63,256 nt of DNA from Spirochaetales bacterium Spiro_05 (GTDB taxonomy: Bacteria; Spirochaetota; Spirochaetia; Sphaerochaetales; Sphaerochaetaceae), in the NCBI GenBank assembly GCA_001603115.1, contig LVBG01000005.1, forward strand, positions 1 to 63,256. The letters run 5' to 3'. The first letter of the stretch is position 1. Each line of letters opens with the position of its first letter. The notes below the pieces were generated by a model, which was given only the letters and a program-made list of their open reading frames with translations, was not told the origin of the DNA and ran no database searches. The translations under genes were made by a program, and so were the position numbers. Positions 1 through 8,918 of the stretch are shown here, one piece after another.

Positions 1-32
1 CTACCACCCCAACCTTATCCGACTACCCTACC

Positions 33-88
33 AAAGCAATGAATGCGATGCAAGAGCCATTTTTCTGGAACTCGCATCGCATTGCTTT
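33..88 (-). terminator. Bulged hairpin after the sugar isomerase gene
   Basis: Arms at 33-51 and 74-88 are complementary (AAAGCAAT...GCGATGC against GCATCGCATTGCTTT) with a four-base bulge in the left arm. It lies just past the stop codon of the leftward isomerase gene, so a transcription end or mRNA-stabilising hairpin is likely. There is no clear T-run on the minus strand, so simple intrinsic termination is uncertain. Confidence 0.45.
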
Positions 89-106
89 CAGAAATAACTG
101 ATAAGA

Positions 107-919
107 TCAAAGCATTGGCTTGATATGCTCGATGCTCTTCTTGAAGGCGGTCTCCTTGTCTGGTACCGGAAACACCTCAACACCAAGCCAACCGGTATAG
201 CCGATATCTCCAAGAATGGTGATGAAAGAGGCAAAGTCGAAGACCCCTCCCCCAAGATACTTCCTATTGGAGTCTGCAAGATGCACATACTTGATGTAGG
301 GAGCACCTTCTTCCATGCTCTTTCGGATATCACGATCCTCGATATGCAGATGAGCGGTGTCCACCATGAGCTGGAACGAGGGTGAGTTGAGCTGTTTCAC
401 CAGCTCGATGCCCTCTTGGGTCGTATTGATGTAGTTCAAGGCAAGAGTGTTCACCGGTTCCAGAACGATCACCACACCCTTCTGCTCAGCATATGAAGTC
501 ACCTCATGCAACGCTTCAAGAATCCGCTCTCGTGTCCACTCCTGATCAACCTCGGGGGTATACCCACCCCGGACTCTGCCCAGATTGATGAAGCAGCCCA
601 GCTGCTGGGCAACATCGATGCCTTTCTTGAAACGAGAGATGGCCTCGCCCCTGATGGCATCATCTGGGTCTGCAAACGAGAGCCGGTCCTGCCCGTAATA
701 CTCTCCGGTACACACCATGGGAATGGGAAGTCCATACTTCTCGCGCAAAGCGATCAGGGTGGCAACATTCACATCGTCCGGATTTCGTACAGTCAGCTCC
801 ATTCCTTCATATCCCCACTTCTTGAGAGTAGCAAAGGTCTGTTCCAGCTCATCTTGGTAGGAGGTCACCCCAGGCTTTCGATAAACTTCGGGTGTAGAAA
901 TTTGGCAACTTATGTTCAT
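107..919 (-). CDS. Sugar phosphate isomerase/epimerase family TIM-barrel protein
   Basis: This 270-residue protein belongs to the xylose-isomerase-like (AP endonuclease 2) TIM-barrel family, which interconverts sugars, sugar acids or their phosphates using a divalent metal. Visible family features are the glutamate in VLEPVN, the VDTAHLHIED strand with metal-binding Asp and His, YVHLADS, and the final GVEVF glutamate. Length is normal and there is no signal peptide, so it is cytoplasmic. Its ATG overlaps the epimerase stop codon by four bases (ATGA), and AGGAGG lies upstream, so the two are translationally coupled. It is the last gene of the transketolase operon. The exact substrate cannot be told; D-tagatose/psicose-type or inosose-type activities are other family options. 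Confidence 0.85.
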   Translation of the reverse strand: MNISCQISTPEVYRKPGVTSYQDELEQTFATLKKWGYEGMELTVRNPDDVNVATLIALREKYGLPIPMVCTGEYYGQDRLSFADPDDAIRGEAISRFKKGIDVAQQLGCFINLGRVRGGYTPEVDQEWTRERILEALHEVTSYAEQKGVVIVLEPVNTLALNYINTTQEGIELVKQLNSPSFQLMVDTAHLHIEDRDIRKSMEEGAPYIKYVHLADSNRKYLGGGVFDFASFITILGDIGYTGWLGVEVFPVPDKETAFKKSIEHIKPML

Positions 920-1584
920 ACAGCCTCCTTGCAGTATCCTTTCAGCAAACGAATCGCCTCTGCACGGTTAGGTGCATCGACTACAGCACTTCCTGCAACC
1001 AATACGGTGGCACCGGCATCCCTGACGGACTTGGCGTTCGTGACATTGATGCCACCATCGACTTCCACTTCCACAGAAAGGCCAAGTGCTTGGATCCTCT
1101 CTGAGACATACTCAATCTTTCTCAGCATCTGGGGGATAAACTTCTGCCCACCGTACCCAGGATTCACTGACATGATCAGAACCAGATCCAGTTCCTCGTA
1201 CAAATACTCCAAAACATCGGGATGCGTCGAAGGATTGAGAGCAATCCCCGCTTTCTTTCCCAAACCCCTGATCTGGCTCACCACACGATGGAGGTGCGTA
1301 TTGGCAGCACTCTCGGGGTGCACGGTAATGATATCAGCCCCTGCCTCGGCAAATTCAGCCAGATAGCGGGGTGCATCATGAACCATGAGATGCACATCAA
1401 ACGGGAGGGTAGCCACCCCTCTCAAGGATCGTATCATGGATTGTCCGAAGGACATGTTGGGAACAAATACATTATCCATCACATCCAAGTGCAGCCAATC
1501 TGCACCCGAATTGCTCAAGCTGAGAATCTCATCGGCAAGGTGTCCAAAATCGGCCGTGAGAATCGAAGGGGAAATTTTTGTCAT
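916..1584 (-). CDS. Ribulose-phosphate 3-epimerase family protein
   Basis: About 222 residues, the usual length for a pentulose/hexulose-phosphate 3-epimerase. Visible motifs are SPSILTADF at the N-terminus, LHLDVMDN (metal His and catalytic Asp), FDVHLMV, MSVNPGYGGQ and VEVDGGI, and all catalytic residues seem present. The start was put at MTKISPS because GGAGTAAGT stands just before that ATG; an upstream in-frame ATG at 1614 lacks such a site. It lies between the DeoR regulator and the sugar isomerase. It could be a ribulose-5-phosphate 3-epimerase or a specialised relative such as allulose-6-phosphate 3-epimerase; the catabolic setting favours a dedicated pathway copy rather than the housekeeping one. 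Confidence 0.88.
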   Translation of the reverse strand: MTKISPSILTADFGHLADEILSLSNSGADWLHLDVMDNVFVPNMSFGQSMIRSLRGVATLPFDVHLMVHDAPRYLAEFAEAGADIITVHPESAANTHLHRVVSQIRGLGKKAGIALNPSTHPDVLEYLYEELDLVLIMSVNPGYGGQKFIPQMLRKIEYVSERIQALGLSVEVEVDGGINVTNAKSVRDAGATVLVAGSAVVDAPNRAEAIRLLKGYCKEAV

Positions 1585-1614
1585 ACTTACTCCATTGGAA
1601 CAACAGCCAAACAC

Positions 1615-2379
1615 CTACACAAGGATGATGTCCACACCTGCATCAACTATCTGTGCATAGATTTGCTTGTCCAACTCCTTGCCTGTGATGATGAGATCAA
1701 TATCTTCCAACCCGCATACATTGATGAATGCTTCCTTGGTGAATTTTGAATGGTCACACATGACCACTGCCTTGTGGGCTGCCTTGATTGCCATTCGCTT
1801 GATCTGCACTTCCTCAATATTGGTGATCATGCATCCGTTCTTCATGCTGATCGCATCGAAGCCCATGAAGGCAATATCAAAGAAAAGGTCTTTCATGATG
1901 GTCTCTGAGAAGAATCCAGTCAGGGTAAAATAGTGTTTGCGCAACGATCCTCCGATTACCGACACATCGATGGTCTCAATGTCAGAGAGTGCGTTGGCAA
2001 TGGCGATATCATTGGTTACTACGATGACTGAAGAGAGCTCTTTCAGATACTTGGTCATTTGGAAGACGGTTGCACTGCTATCCAGGTATGCACACGCCTC
2101 AAAGTCGATATGTTTCACGGCTTCTTGGGCAATTCGCTGCTTCTCATCCAGATTCGAAAGACGCCGAACCGAGTAAGGCTGCTCATAAAGAATTCCCGTC
2201 TTCTTGAGGGCTACCCCACCATGACTCATCTCCACCGTTCCGTCGTCTTCCAACTCCTTCAAAGTGCGCCGGATGGTAGCCGTGGATACATCCATCGACT
2301 CGGCAAGCTCTTTGATATTGGCAAACTTGTTTACCAGCAGATATGATTTGATTTTCTCTCGACGCTCAATTTTCAACAT
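1615..2379 (-). CDS. DeoR-family sugar-phosphate-responsive transcriptional regulator
   Basis: 254 residues with an N-terminal winged helix-turn-helix of DeoR type (residues about 6-57, with STATIRRTLKELE as recognition helix) followed by the DeoR C-terminal effector domain (YLDSSATVFQM, VVTNDIAIAN, GGSLRKHYFTLTG, MCDHSKF). Such proteins usually repress a sugar operon until a phosphorylated intermediate binds. The start has GAGGCGAACCG before it. The gene sits inside the transketolase/epimerase operon, 111 bases after the M42 peptidase and 30 before the epimerase, so it probably controls this operon and perhaps the divergent TRAP genes. Confidence 0.9.
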   Translation of the reverse strand: MLKIERREKIKSYLLVNKFANIKELAESMDVSTATIRRTLKELEDDGTVEMSHGGVALKKTGILYEQPYSVRRLSNLDEKQRIAQEAVKHIDFEACAYLDSSATVFQMTKYLKELSSVIVVTNDIAIANALSDIETIDVSVIGGSLRKHYFTLTGFFSETIMKDLFFDIAFMGFDAISMKNGCMITNIEEVQIKRMAIKAAHKAVVMCDHSKFTKEAFINVCGLEDIDLIITGKELDKQIYAQIVDAGVDIILV

Positions 2380-2490
2380 CGGTTCGCCTCATTCTTTTCA
2401 TGTTCCAACACCCATCTCTCCATCATCAGCAGAGCCTGGCTGCAAGCAATGCATTCTCATCTGCCTACAGCCATGCTCCCAAGCAGCTAC

Positions 2491-3588
2491 TCACTCTATG
2501 CAGTATCTACCGATTTTGAAGTTTTTATCTATATTCTGTACCATATGTACAACAATCTTTGTGAGATTTTCCAAATCCTGTAGATCACACGTCTCTACAG
2601 GAGAATGGGTATACCTCACCGGAAAGCCCATATCGAGACACCCGATGTAGTTTCCTTCAAGCTGCACATACGCACAGTCGGTAAGCATCCCAAGCGCTGC
2701 AAACTCCTGAAGCGGAATATCCAACGCTTCAGAGGAACGCAGAGCATGCTTGTAGAGCCCATTATGTGCGATGGTGCCATTGAGAGTCCCTCTTCCATGG
2801 AAGTTGTACAGGGTGACCGTAGGTCCCTTGCCCAGCCCGATATCGTAGCGACTGCTCAGATCGGGGGTATCTCCGGGAAGAGCGACATCGAGTCCGATTG
2901 CCAAATCAGGCTTCTTTGCACGTGCAGCGAAGATGGCGCCCCTGATACTGAACTCCTCCCATACCGTACCCACCACATAGATGGTGGAAGGGTGTTTGAG
3001 ATTGGCTATGGCTTCTGCAAGCTTCACCAGGACAGCACAGGCTCCCCTATTGTCAATCGCAGTTCCCGATACCATCGTTCCCTGCAACTGCCGGAAGTTG
3101 GGTGTATAGCTTACCGGGCATCCTACATGGACCCCAAGATCAAGTACATCCTGCTTGCTCCTTGCTCCAATATCGATGAAGAGGCTGGTGACCAGGTCTA
3201 CCTTATACTTCTCATCGGCAGAAGTCGCATGGTGGGACTTGTTGCCAAACACACCCTGCACAGCTCCATTGTCAATGGTTCTGATCGTAACCTCAAGACC
3301 GGGAAGCACCTTCTCAGGAATACCGCCCAAGCGATCGACCTGGATCAAACCATTGGGTTCAATCTTGCGGACGATGAACCCCAATTGGTCCATATGAGCG
3401 AATACCATCACCGATGGGGCATCCTTGTCGGTCCCCGGGAAGGTGGCGATGACGTTGCCTGCCCGATCCACTTCAATCTGTTTCGTATATGCACCCAAAT
3501 AGGAGTGCATCTTTCTCGCCATGTTTTCCTCATAGCCGGAGACGGCTTGAGTCAGCATGAACTCTTTCAGTACGTGTACCAGTTCCAT
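2491..3588 (-). CDS. M42-family metallo-aminopeptidase
   Basis: 365 residues, typical of M42 (glutamyl aminopeptidase/FrvX-like) dinuclear metal peptidases. Visible metal and catalytic residues are AHMDQLGF (first His and Asp), AIDNRGAC (bridging Asp), the EE pair in VWEEFSIRGA, LDVALPGDTP and a C-terminal RYTHSPVE His. It is cytoplasmic and should trim N-terminal residues from peptides. AGGAAG lies before the ATG. It sits between the transketolase C-subunit (16 bases away) and the DeoR gene, an odd place for a peptidase. FrvX-like proteins are known in sugar operons, so a role linked to the sugar pathway cannot be excluded. Confidence 0.88.
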   Translation of the reverse strand: MELVHVLKEFMLTQAVSGYEENMARKMHSYLGAYTKQIEVDRAGNVIATFPGTDKDAPSVMVFAHMDQLGFIVRKIEPNGLIQVDRLGGIPEKVLPGLEVTIRTIDNGAVQGVFGNKSHHATSADEKYKVDLVTSLFIDIGARSKQDVLDLGVHVGCPVSYTPNFRQLQGTMVSGTAIDNRGACAVLVKLAEAIANLKHPSTIYVVGTVWEEFSIRGAIFAARAKKPDLAIGLDVALPGDTPDLSSRYDIGLGKGPTVTLYNFHGRGTLNGTIAHNGLYKHALRSSEALDIPLQEFAALGMLTDCAYVQLEGNYIGCLDMGFPVRYTHSPVETCDLQDLENLTKIVVHMVQNIDKNFKIGRYCIE

Positions 3589-3604
3589 ACGGCTTCCTTT
3601 CCGC

Positions 3605-4525
3605 TCACTGCAGGGAGCGAACTGTCTCTGCTACGGCTTTCGGGGTAAATCCAAAGAGCTCAAACAACTCACTCTTGGTGCCCGACCGACCGAAGACATC
3701 CTTGACCCCAAGCTTTACCAAGGGAACACAGACCTTTCCGGCAATGGTTTCGCTTACGAGACCACCCAAACCACCGACAATGCTGTGATCTTCCAACGTG
3801 ACCAGAGCCTTGGTCTCCTTTGCCGCCTTCATCACCGCTTGCTCATCAAATGGCTTGAGTGAGTACATATCCAACACCCGTACCTTGATGCCTTCTTCTG
3901 CAAGCAACTTTGCCGCATCCACAGCCACTTCCACCATATTTCCGATGGCAAGGATGGTTGCATCTGTACCATCAACAAGTTGCTTACTGCCACCCAAAGG
4001 AAACTCTTCCCCTGCTTCGTATAGTTCAACTGCGTCAGCTTTTCCGAACCGCAGGTAGAATGGACCTTCGATTTCGGCAGCAAGCCTCGTAAGAGCGTGT
4101 GTTGCTATCGGGGAGGCGGGGACGAGGAGCCTAATATTGGGAATGCTGCGGATAATGGAAATATCCTCAACCGATTGGTGGGTGGCTCCATCCTCACCTG
4201 TCTCAAGACCAGAGTGTGTACCCGCAACCTTCACGTTGAGGTTAGGATAACACACCGCATTGCGCAACTGTTCCACAGCCCTCATGCTGGAAAAGACTCC
4301 GAAAGTCGCCAAGAACGGGAGCTTCCCGCAGGTTGCCAGTCCGGCTGCCATACCGATCATATTCTGTTCGGCAATTCCGACATTCACAAAACGATCGGGA
4401 TATGCAGCTTTGAACTGGATGGTTCCGGTCGATTTTGCTACATCAGCATCAAGGACGACCAACTCAGGCCGCTCGGCGGCCAACTCTACCAATGTATCTC
4501 CATATTCAACCCTATTTGATTTCAT
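3605..4525 (-). CDS. Transketolase, C-terminal subunit (pyrimidine-binding and C domains)
   Basis: 306 residues matching the pyrimidine-binding and C-terminal domains of a split transketolase. LDADVAKSTG, FVNVGIAEQNMIGMAAGLA (cofactor-binding Glu) and the THQSVEDI segment are visible, with a typical C-domain LEDHSIVGGLGG. The start is put at MKSNRVEYGD; the longer reading frame to 4642 runs deep into the preceding gene. It overlaps the N-subunit gene by 14 bases, so the two make one enzyme. With thiamine diphosphate it would move two-carbon units between sugar phosphates. Split transketolases in catabolic operons can be specialised, for example for apulose 4-phosphate, or be general pentose-pathway enzymes. 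Confidence 0.9.
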   Translation of the reverse strand: MKSNRVEYGDTLVELAAERPELVVLDADVAKSTGTIQFKAAYPDRFVNVGIAEQNMIGMAAGLATCGKLPFLATFGVFSSMRAVEQLRNAVCYPNLNVKVAGTHSGLETGEDGATHQSVEDISIIRSIPNIRLLVPASPIATHALTRLAAEIEGPFYLRFGKADAVELYEAGEEFPLGGSKQLVDGTDATILAIGNMVEVAVDAAKLLAEEGIKVRVLDMYSLKPFDEQAVMKAAKETKALVTLEDHSIVGGLGGLVSETIAGKVCVPLVKLGVKDVFGRSGTKSELFELFGFTPKAVAETVRSLQ

Positions 4526-5342
4526 ATTCACCTCCCAGCTCACGCATAGCCTGTTCGTACTGCTCCTTGGTGGGAACCCCACCATGCCAAGCAGGAGTCC
4601 CTTCCATGTAGGAAACACCCTTTCCCTTGATGGTATCAGCAATGATCATCGTCGGCTGAGCATCAGGCTGGTTCGGGATTGCATCCAAGGCATCCACAAT
4701 TTGCTCCATGTCATGACCATCGATTTGTACAACCTTCCATCCGAAGGCTCTGAACTTGGCAGCAATATCACCAATGCTCATCACGTCGTCGGTCATGCCG
4801 CACATCTGCACCCTATTGTTGTCCAGGATTCCCACAAGATTCCCCAGGCGCATATGCGCTGCAGCCATCGCGGCTTCCCAGACCTGTCCTTCCTGTAGTT
4901 CACCGTCACCGAGCATGACATAGACCTTGTAGTCCTTCTTGTCCATTTTTCCTGCAAGTGCCATACCAGCACTGACCGAGAGATACTGACCAAGAGAACC
5001 GACTGTCATATCCCCACCTGGGTTCTTGATATTCACGGTTCCTTGCAAAGAACCATTTCCATGGCGGAAACTCCACAGCTCTTCCCTGGGGATGAACCCT
5101 TTGTTCACCAAAGCCGCGAATACAACCGGGGCTGCATGGCCTTTGCTGAGTACAAAGCGATCACGGTCAGCCCACTTCGGATCCTCCGTCTTGATATTCA
5201 TCTTATAAAAATACAGTGCAGAAATGAGGTCTGCTGCAGACAAGCTTCCACCAGGATGTCCAGACTTGGAATTGTAAATCATCTTGATGGTATCTTGGCG
5301 TAACCGAGCTGCCATGGCTTTCAAAGCATCAATATCTTTCAA
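4512..5342 (-). CDS. Transketolase, N-terminal subunit (diphosphate-binding domain)
   Basis: 276 residues covering the thiamine-diphosphate-binding half: SGHPGGSLSAAD near the start, KGHAAPVVFAAL, GSLGQYLSVSAGMA, and the GDGELQEGQVWEAAM...NNR diphosphate/Mg motif. The start codon appears to be TTG, seven bases after an AAGGGGG ribosome site; no ATG fits better. This is the first gene of the leftward operon, opposite the TRAP importer across a 645-base gap. It should pair with the overlapping C-subunit gene to form a full transketolase. Confidence 0.9.
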   Translation of the reverse strand: MKDIDALKAMAARLRQDTIKMIYNSKSGHPGGSLSAADLISALYFYKMNIKTEDPKWADRDRFVLSKGHAAPVVFAALVNKGFIPREELWSFRHGNGSLQGTVNIKNPGGDMTVGSLGQYLSVSAGMALAGKMDKKDYKVYVMLGDGELQEGQVWEAAMAAAHMRLGNLVGILDNNRVQMCGMTDDVMSIGDIAAKFRAFGWKVVQIDGHDMEQIVDALDAIPNQPDAQPTMIIADTIKGKGVSYMEGTPAWHGGVPTKEQYEQAMRELGGEYEIK

Positions 5343-5987
5343 AATAGCCCCCTTATATTCCTTATATGTCTACTGACAAGAGTAACCATACAAATGGTGA
5401 ATTGTAAATGTATTTTTGCAGAAAACTACACATTTTGTCATTTTTTAGCATCATAGTTCCCATTTTCTTGCTCTCAGAAGTAAGAAATAGCATTGAGCGA
5501 ATACAACGAAAATTTCGGATTCACTCTCATTTGCCTTTCTCGATCGGAAGCCATATTTGCATCAGTTCTGCAAGATATTTGGACGTTATCTGTACAGGAA
5601 ACTCACAATTATATCTGTTTTAAGTTTTTTTATTATATGTCTTTATATACTCCTTAGCAATATCACTCATACCGAAAGCGAATCTTCGCGTCCAAGAAAA
5701 CTCACTGATTGCCAATATTTGTAGAATCCTGAAATATCTTCTCCATGCATGAGCATCTTCTTATTGAGAACTAGTGTAAGATGCTAGACAGACATTGTCA
5801 CATTTGAATCATACCTTTCGTATTGGTTTCGAGTTGAGAAAACGTGTATTTTGTTATATTGGATAAGTTAATCGGTTTAGTTCCAAGTACAGATTGCATT
5901 TTCATGATTTTTTTGTTGTGGATTACTGAAAAGTATTGTAACTTTATAACCGGATAGTTTCAATTAACTAAACAAAAGGAGCATTTT
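5343..5987. promoter_or_regulatory. Divergent regulatory region, AT-rich, no gene seen
   Basis: This 645-base gap separates the leftward transketolase operon from the rightward TRAP operon and must hold both promoters. It is AT-rich, with no convincing open frame, tRNA or riboswitch fold. A strong AAAGGAG site stands before the TRAP binding-protein ATG. A short inverted repeat TAGTT...AACTA lies at about 5956-5971 near that gene. No single promoter can be named with confidence. The length is large for a simple divergent promoter. Confidence 0.4.
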
Positions 5988-6983
5988 ATGAAAAAGTTTG
6001 GTCGGATTCTGGTTCTTGCTGTCGTCCTCATGGTGACGGCATCCCTGCTGTTCGCCGCTGGTGCGCAAGAGCAGAAAAAAGTTGTCCTGAAGGTTGGGCA
6101 TGTGTTTGCAGCAACCCACCCCTGGCAGATCAACCTCGAAGGCATGGCCAAGGATGTGAGAGAAGCCACAAACGGCGCTGTTGAAATCCAGGTCTTCCCG
6201 GCTGCTCAGCTTGGTGGAGATCGTGACGTTGCAGAAGGTCTGAGACTTGGAACCATCGAGATGGGCCTGTTCGGAACCGGTGCTCTGCAGTCCTTGGACA
6301 AGAGAATGATCATCGAAGAGCTTCCATATGCTTGGGAAACCAGAGAAAAGGCATATGCAGCCATGGATGGAAAGCTTGGTGATGCTCTTGATAAGGTCAT
6401 GCTCGAATACGGTATCGTTGGTCTCCATTATTGGGAGAGCGGCTATCGCCACATCACCAACAATACCAGACCCATCAACAGCGTTTCTGACCTCAAGGGT
6501 CTTGCACTCCGTGTTCCCGAAGCTGAAATGAGAATTGATACGTTCAAGCAGCTTGGCGCACTTCCTACTCCGCTTGCTTTCGGTGAACTCTTCACCGCTC
6601 TGCAGCAGGGTGTTGTGTCCGGCCAGGAAAATCCGCTTGCAACTATCTACTCTTCCCGCTTCCAGGAAGTTCAGAAGTATCTCTCCCTCTCCTACCACAT
6701 CTGGGGTTCCGGCTATCTTGGGATCAGCGAGAAGGCATGGAAGTCTCTCTCAGCCGAGCAGCAGAAGATTCTTGTTGAGAATGCAACCAAATGGGGCCTG
6801 AAGTGCCGCCAGGACATCGCCAGCAGCGATGCTGAGTATCTTGCAATGCTGAAGAAGGATGGCATGCAGGTCAATGAGACCAACTTCGCAGAGTTCCAGA
6901 ACGCAGTAAAGCCTGTTTGGGACAAATATGAGAAGGAATATGGTGCAGAGTTGATGAGCCTTGTTCGCGAGTATGCTAAATAA
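5988..6983 (+). CDS. TRAP transporter solute-binding protein, DctP family
   Basis: 331 residues with a signal peptide (lysines, hydrophobic core, LLFAAGAQE) and a mature DctP-fold protein: LKVGHVFAATHPW at the N-terminus, VFPAAQLGGDRDVAEGL, LKGLALRVPE with the arginine that usually binds the substrate carboxylate, and GVVSGQENP. It captures a small organic acid in the periplasm for the TRAP membrane pair that follows. AAAGGAG lies before the ATG. The first gene of a three-gene rightward operon, divergent from the transketolase operon, which suggests the imported compound feeds that pathway. A sugar acid is a reasonable guess; the substrate is not visible. Confidence 0.93.
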   Translation: MKKFGRILVLAVVLMVTASLLFAAGAQEQKKVVLKVGHVFAATHPWQINLEGMAKDVREATNGAVEIQVFPAAQLGGDRDVAEGLRLGTIEMGLFGTGALQSLDKRMIIEELPYAWETREKAYAAMDGKLGDALDKVMLEYGIVGLHYWESGYRHITNNTRPINSVSDLKGLALRVPEAEMRIDTFKQLGALPTPLAFGELFTALQQGVVSGQENPLATIYSSRFQEVQKYLSLSYHIWGSGYLGISEKAWKSLSAEQQKILVENATKWGLKCRQDIASSDAEYLAMLKKDGMQVNETNFAEFQNAVKPVWDKYEKEYGAELMSLVREYAK

Positions 6984-7013
6984 GCTGAGCGAGAACTGTT
7001 ACTAGTATTCTAT

Positions 7014-7053
7014 GAAGGGGGCGGAAAAGAAGCTACTTCTTGATGCCCCCTTT
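7014..7053 (+). promoter_or_regulatory. Intercistronic hairpin between dctP and dctQ
   Basis: AAGGGGGC at 7014-7021 pairs with GCCCCCTT near 7045-7052, and AAGAAG pairs with CTTCTT inside. It directly follows the binding-protein gene and precedes the DctQ start. Such hairpins commonly protect the upstream mRNA or cut downstream expression, so that binding protein exceeds permease. Similar structures occur after three other binding-protein genes in this window. Confidence 0.7.
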
Positions 7054-7069
7054 GCTGATGGAGTCACCC

Positions 7070-7576
7070 ATGTACCAACGATTTAAAAGTTCCCTAACAA
7101 AGATCATCGATGCTTTCCTGGTGATTGATCTGCTACTCATGGTCTTCTTTGTTTTTCTTGGAATCATCATGAGATATGTCTTGAAGAAACCCTTGGTCTG
7201 GGGGGAGGAGGTTGCCCTTCTCGGACAGATCTGGCTGACATTGATCTCCGTGGGAGTGCTCTGCTGCAAGGTTGACCACATGGTGGTTGATTATATTTCA
7301 AGCCACCTCTCCCTCAAGAAGAAACTGATACTTGATATCGTGAACCACTCCTTGATCACTATCTTTTTTGTAGTGCTGACCTATTCGGGTACGGTGGTTG
7401 TCGATATGACCAAGAAATCCATCACTCCCGGCTTAGGTATCTCCGTCTCCTACATGTACCTTCCCACTGTTATCGGAGGTGCCTTGGCTATCTTCTTTAG
7501 CGTCGATTTACTTGTATCGGCCTGCAAAGAACTGAGATCCCTCAAATCCTTGGAAACACCTAGAGAGGCAAACTAA
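7070..7576 (+). CDS. TRAP transporter small permease, DctQ family
   Basis: 168 residues with four predicted membrane spans (about residues 13-36, 48-68, 87-108, 126-147) and the family GEEVALLGQIWLTLI segment in the second. The start was set at MYQRFK (7070) because GGAG stands six bases upstream; earlier in-frame TTG, ATG codons at 7040-7058 lie inside or right beside the strong hairpin. It forms the small membrane subunit of the TRAP carrier with the DctM protein whose ATG directly follows this stop codon. Confidence 0.88.
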   Translation: MYQRFKSSLTKIIDAFLVIDLLLMVFFVFLGIIMRYVLKKPLVWGEEVALLGQIWLTLISVGVLCCKVDHMVVDYISSHLSLKKKLILDIVNHSLITIFFVVLTYSGTVVVDMTKKSITPGLGISVSYMYLPTVIGGALAIFFSVDLLVSACKELRSLKSLETPREAN

Positions 7577-8851
7577 ATGATTGTATGGCTGTTATTATCC
7601 CTATTTGTATTCATAGCGATGGGCATCCCCATTGCCTTCTCCATCGGTTTGTCCAGCCTGCTCTATTTGGTTGTATCAGACATACCCTTGTCTCTTATCG
7701 CCCAACGCTCGGTCATGGGAGTCTTTTCCTACTCCTTTCTGGCTATCCCCTTCTTCGTGCTCTCCGGCATGATTATGGAACGGGGAGGAACCACAAGGAG
7801 GCTCATGAAACTGGCCAACAGCTTTGTAGGCCATTTCAAAGGCGGCTTGGCAGTTGTTGATATCGTGGTAAGTATGATGTTTGCGGCACTCTCTGGATCT
7901 GGAGTGGGTGGAACAGCGGCCGTCGGAGCAATCATGATTCCTTCCATGAAAAAGAAGGGATACTCCGGTGCCTTTGCTGCTGCAGTTGAAGGAACCAGTG
8001 GAGTTCTGGCATCCATCATTCCTCCTAGCCTCACGATCGTCATCATCGGTGTCACCGGTGGTGTCTCAATCGGAAGAATGTTTTTCGCCGGCATCGTCCC
8101 GGGAATCATTTGTGGCTTGGCCCTGATCGTGGTAGCGCTCATCATTTCACGCAAACGTGGATATGGTGGAGATGAAAAATCCACCTGGCGAGCTCGGTTC
8201 TCCGCTATGAAGCATGCCATCCTTCCACTTGTGAATCCGATTATCATCCTCGGTGGTATCTTCGGCGGTATCTTTACCGTAACCGAAGCTGCCGTAGTAT
8301 CGGTAGTCTACTCGCTGATTCTGTCGATGGTGATATACCGAGAGATGGACTTCAAGGACTTGATAGAAATCTGCATCAAGACCATCAGGATTTCTTGTGC
8401 TATCCTGATCATCATTGCAATCTCAAGCTTGTTTGCTTGGATCCTGACTGCAGAACGGGTACCGCAGAGATTGACCGTATTCTTCTCGCAGGTATCACCA
8501 AACAAGTATGTCTTCTTCCTGTACATCAATATGTTGCTCCTGCTGTTGGGAACGTTTATGGAAAGCTCGGCCCTTGTGCTGATTCTCATCCCCACCCTGT
8601 TGCCGGTAGCAGCTGCCTTCGGTATCGATCCGGTGCACTTCGGCATTATCTTCTTGATCAACCTGACCATCGGGGCGAATACCCCACCCTTGGGGGTAAC
8701 ACTGATGACCGGTGCAAAGATTGCAGAAGTGCCCTTCTACAGCGCGGCGAAAGAGGTAATTCCATTCCTCGGAGCAATGGTGGTAGCACTCTTGCTGTTC
8801 ACCGTATTCCCACAGATTGTCCTGTGGCTGCCCAACATGGTGTTCGGCTAG
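7577..8851 (+). CDS. TRAP transporter large permease, DctM family
   Basis: 424 residues, the usual DctM length, with about twelve membrane spans. Family segments seen are GIPIAFSIGLSSLLY, the SGSGVGGTAAVGAIMIP loop, EGTSGVLASIIPPSLTIVI, FTVTEAAVVSVVYSL and NLTIGANTPPLGVTL. It is the sodium-coupled transport channel of this TRAP system. Its ATG follows the DctQ stop without a gap, so the two are translated together. A terminator hairpin follows at 8877-8910. Confidence 0.93.
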   Translation: MIVWLLLSLFVFIAMGIPIAFSIGLSSLLYLVVSDIPLSLIAQRSVMGVFSYSFLAIPFFVLSGMIMERGGTTRRLMKLANSFVGHFKGGLAVVDIVVSMMFAALSGSGVGGTAAVGAIMIPSMKKKGYSGAFAAAVEGTSGVLASIIPPSLTIVIIGVTGGVSIGRMFFAGIVPGIICGLALIVVALIISRKRGYGGDEKSTWRARFSAMKHAILPLVNPIIILGGIFGGIFTVTEAAVVSVVYSLILSMVIYREMDFKDLIEICIKTIRISCAILIIIAISSLFAWILTAERVPQRLTVFFSQVSPNKYVFFLYINMLLLLLGTFMESSALVLILIPTLLPVAAAFGIDPVHFGIIFLINLTIGANTPPLGVTLMTGAKIAEVPFYSAAKEVIPFLGAMVVALLLFTVFPQIVLWLPNMVFG

Positions 8852-8876
8852 AACCCCATACCTTTCAGACTCCTTT

Positions 8877-8910
8877 GGGATGCGAAGCAGTGCTTTGCAT
8901 CCCTATTCTT
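8877..8910 (+). terminator. Terminator of the first TRAP operon
   Basis: GGGATGCgAAGC at 8877-8888 pairs with GCTTtGCATCCC ending at 8903, followed by TATTCTTTT. This is a standard intrinsic terminator shape, 25 bases past the DctM stop. Confidence 0.8.
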
Positions 8911-8918
8911 TTGGTTGT

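Noticed and set aside
5352..5379. Minus-strand promoter TTGTCA-16-TATAAG before the transketolase operon
   Set aside because: Its RNA start would fall inside or beyond the AAGGGGG ribosome site of the TTG start, so it cannot serve this gene well.
7040..7069. Earlier in-frame starts for the first DctQ gene
   Set aside because: They lie in or beside the strong intercistronic hairpin, while GGAG sits at proper distance before the ATG at 7070.
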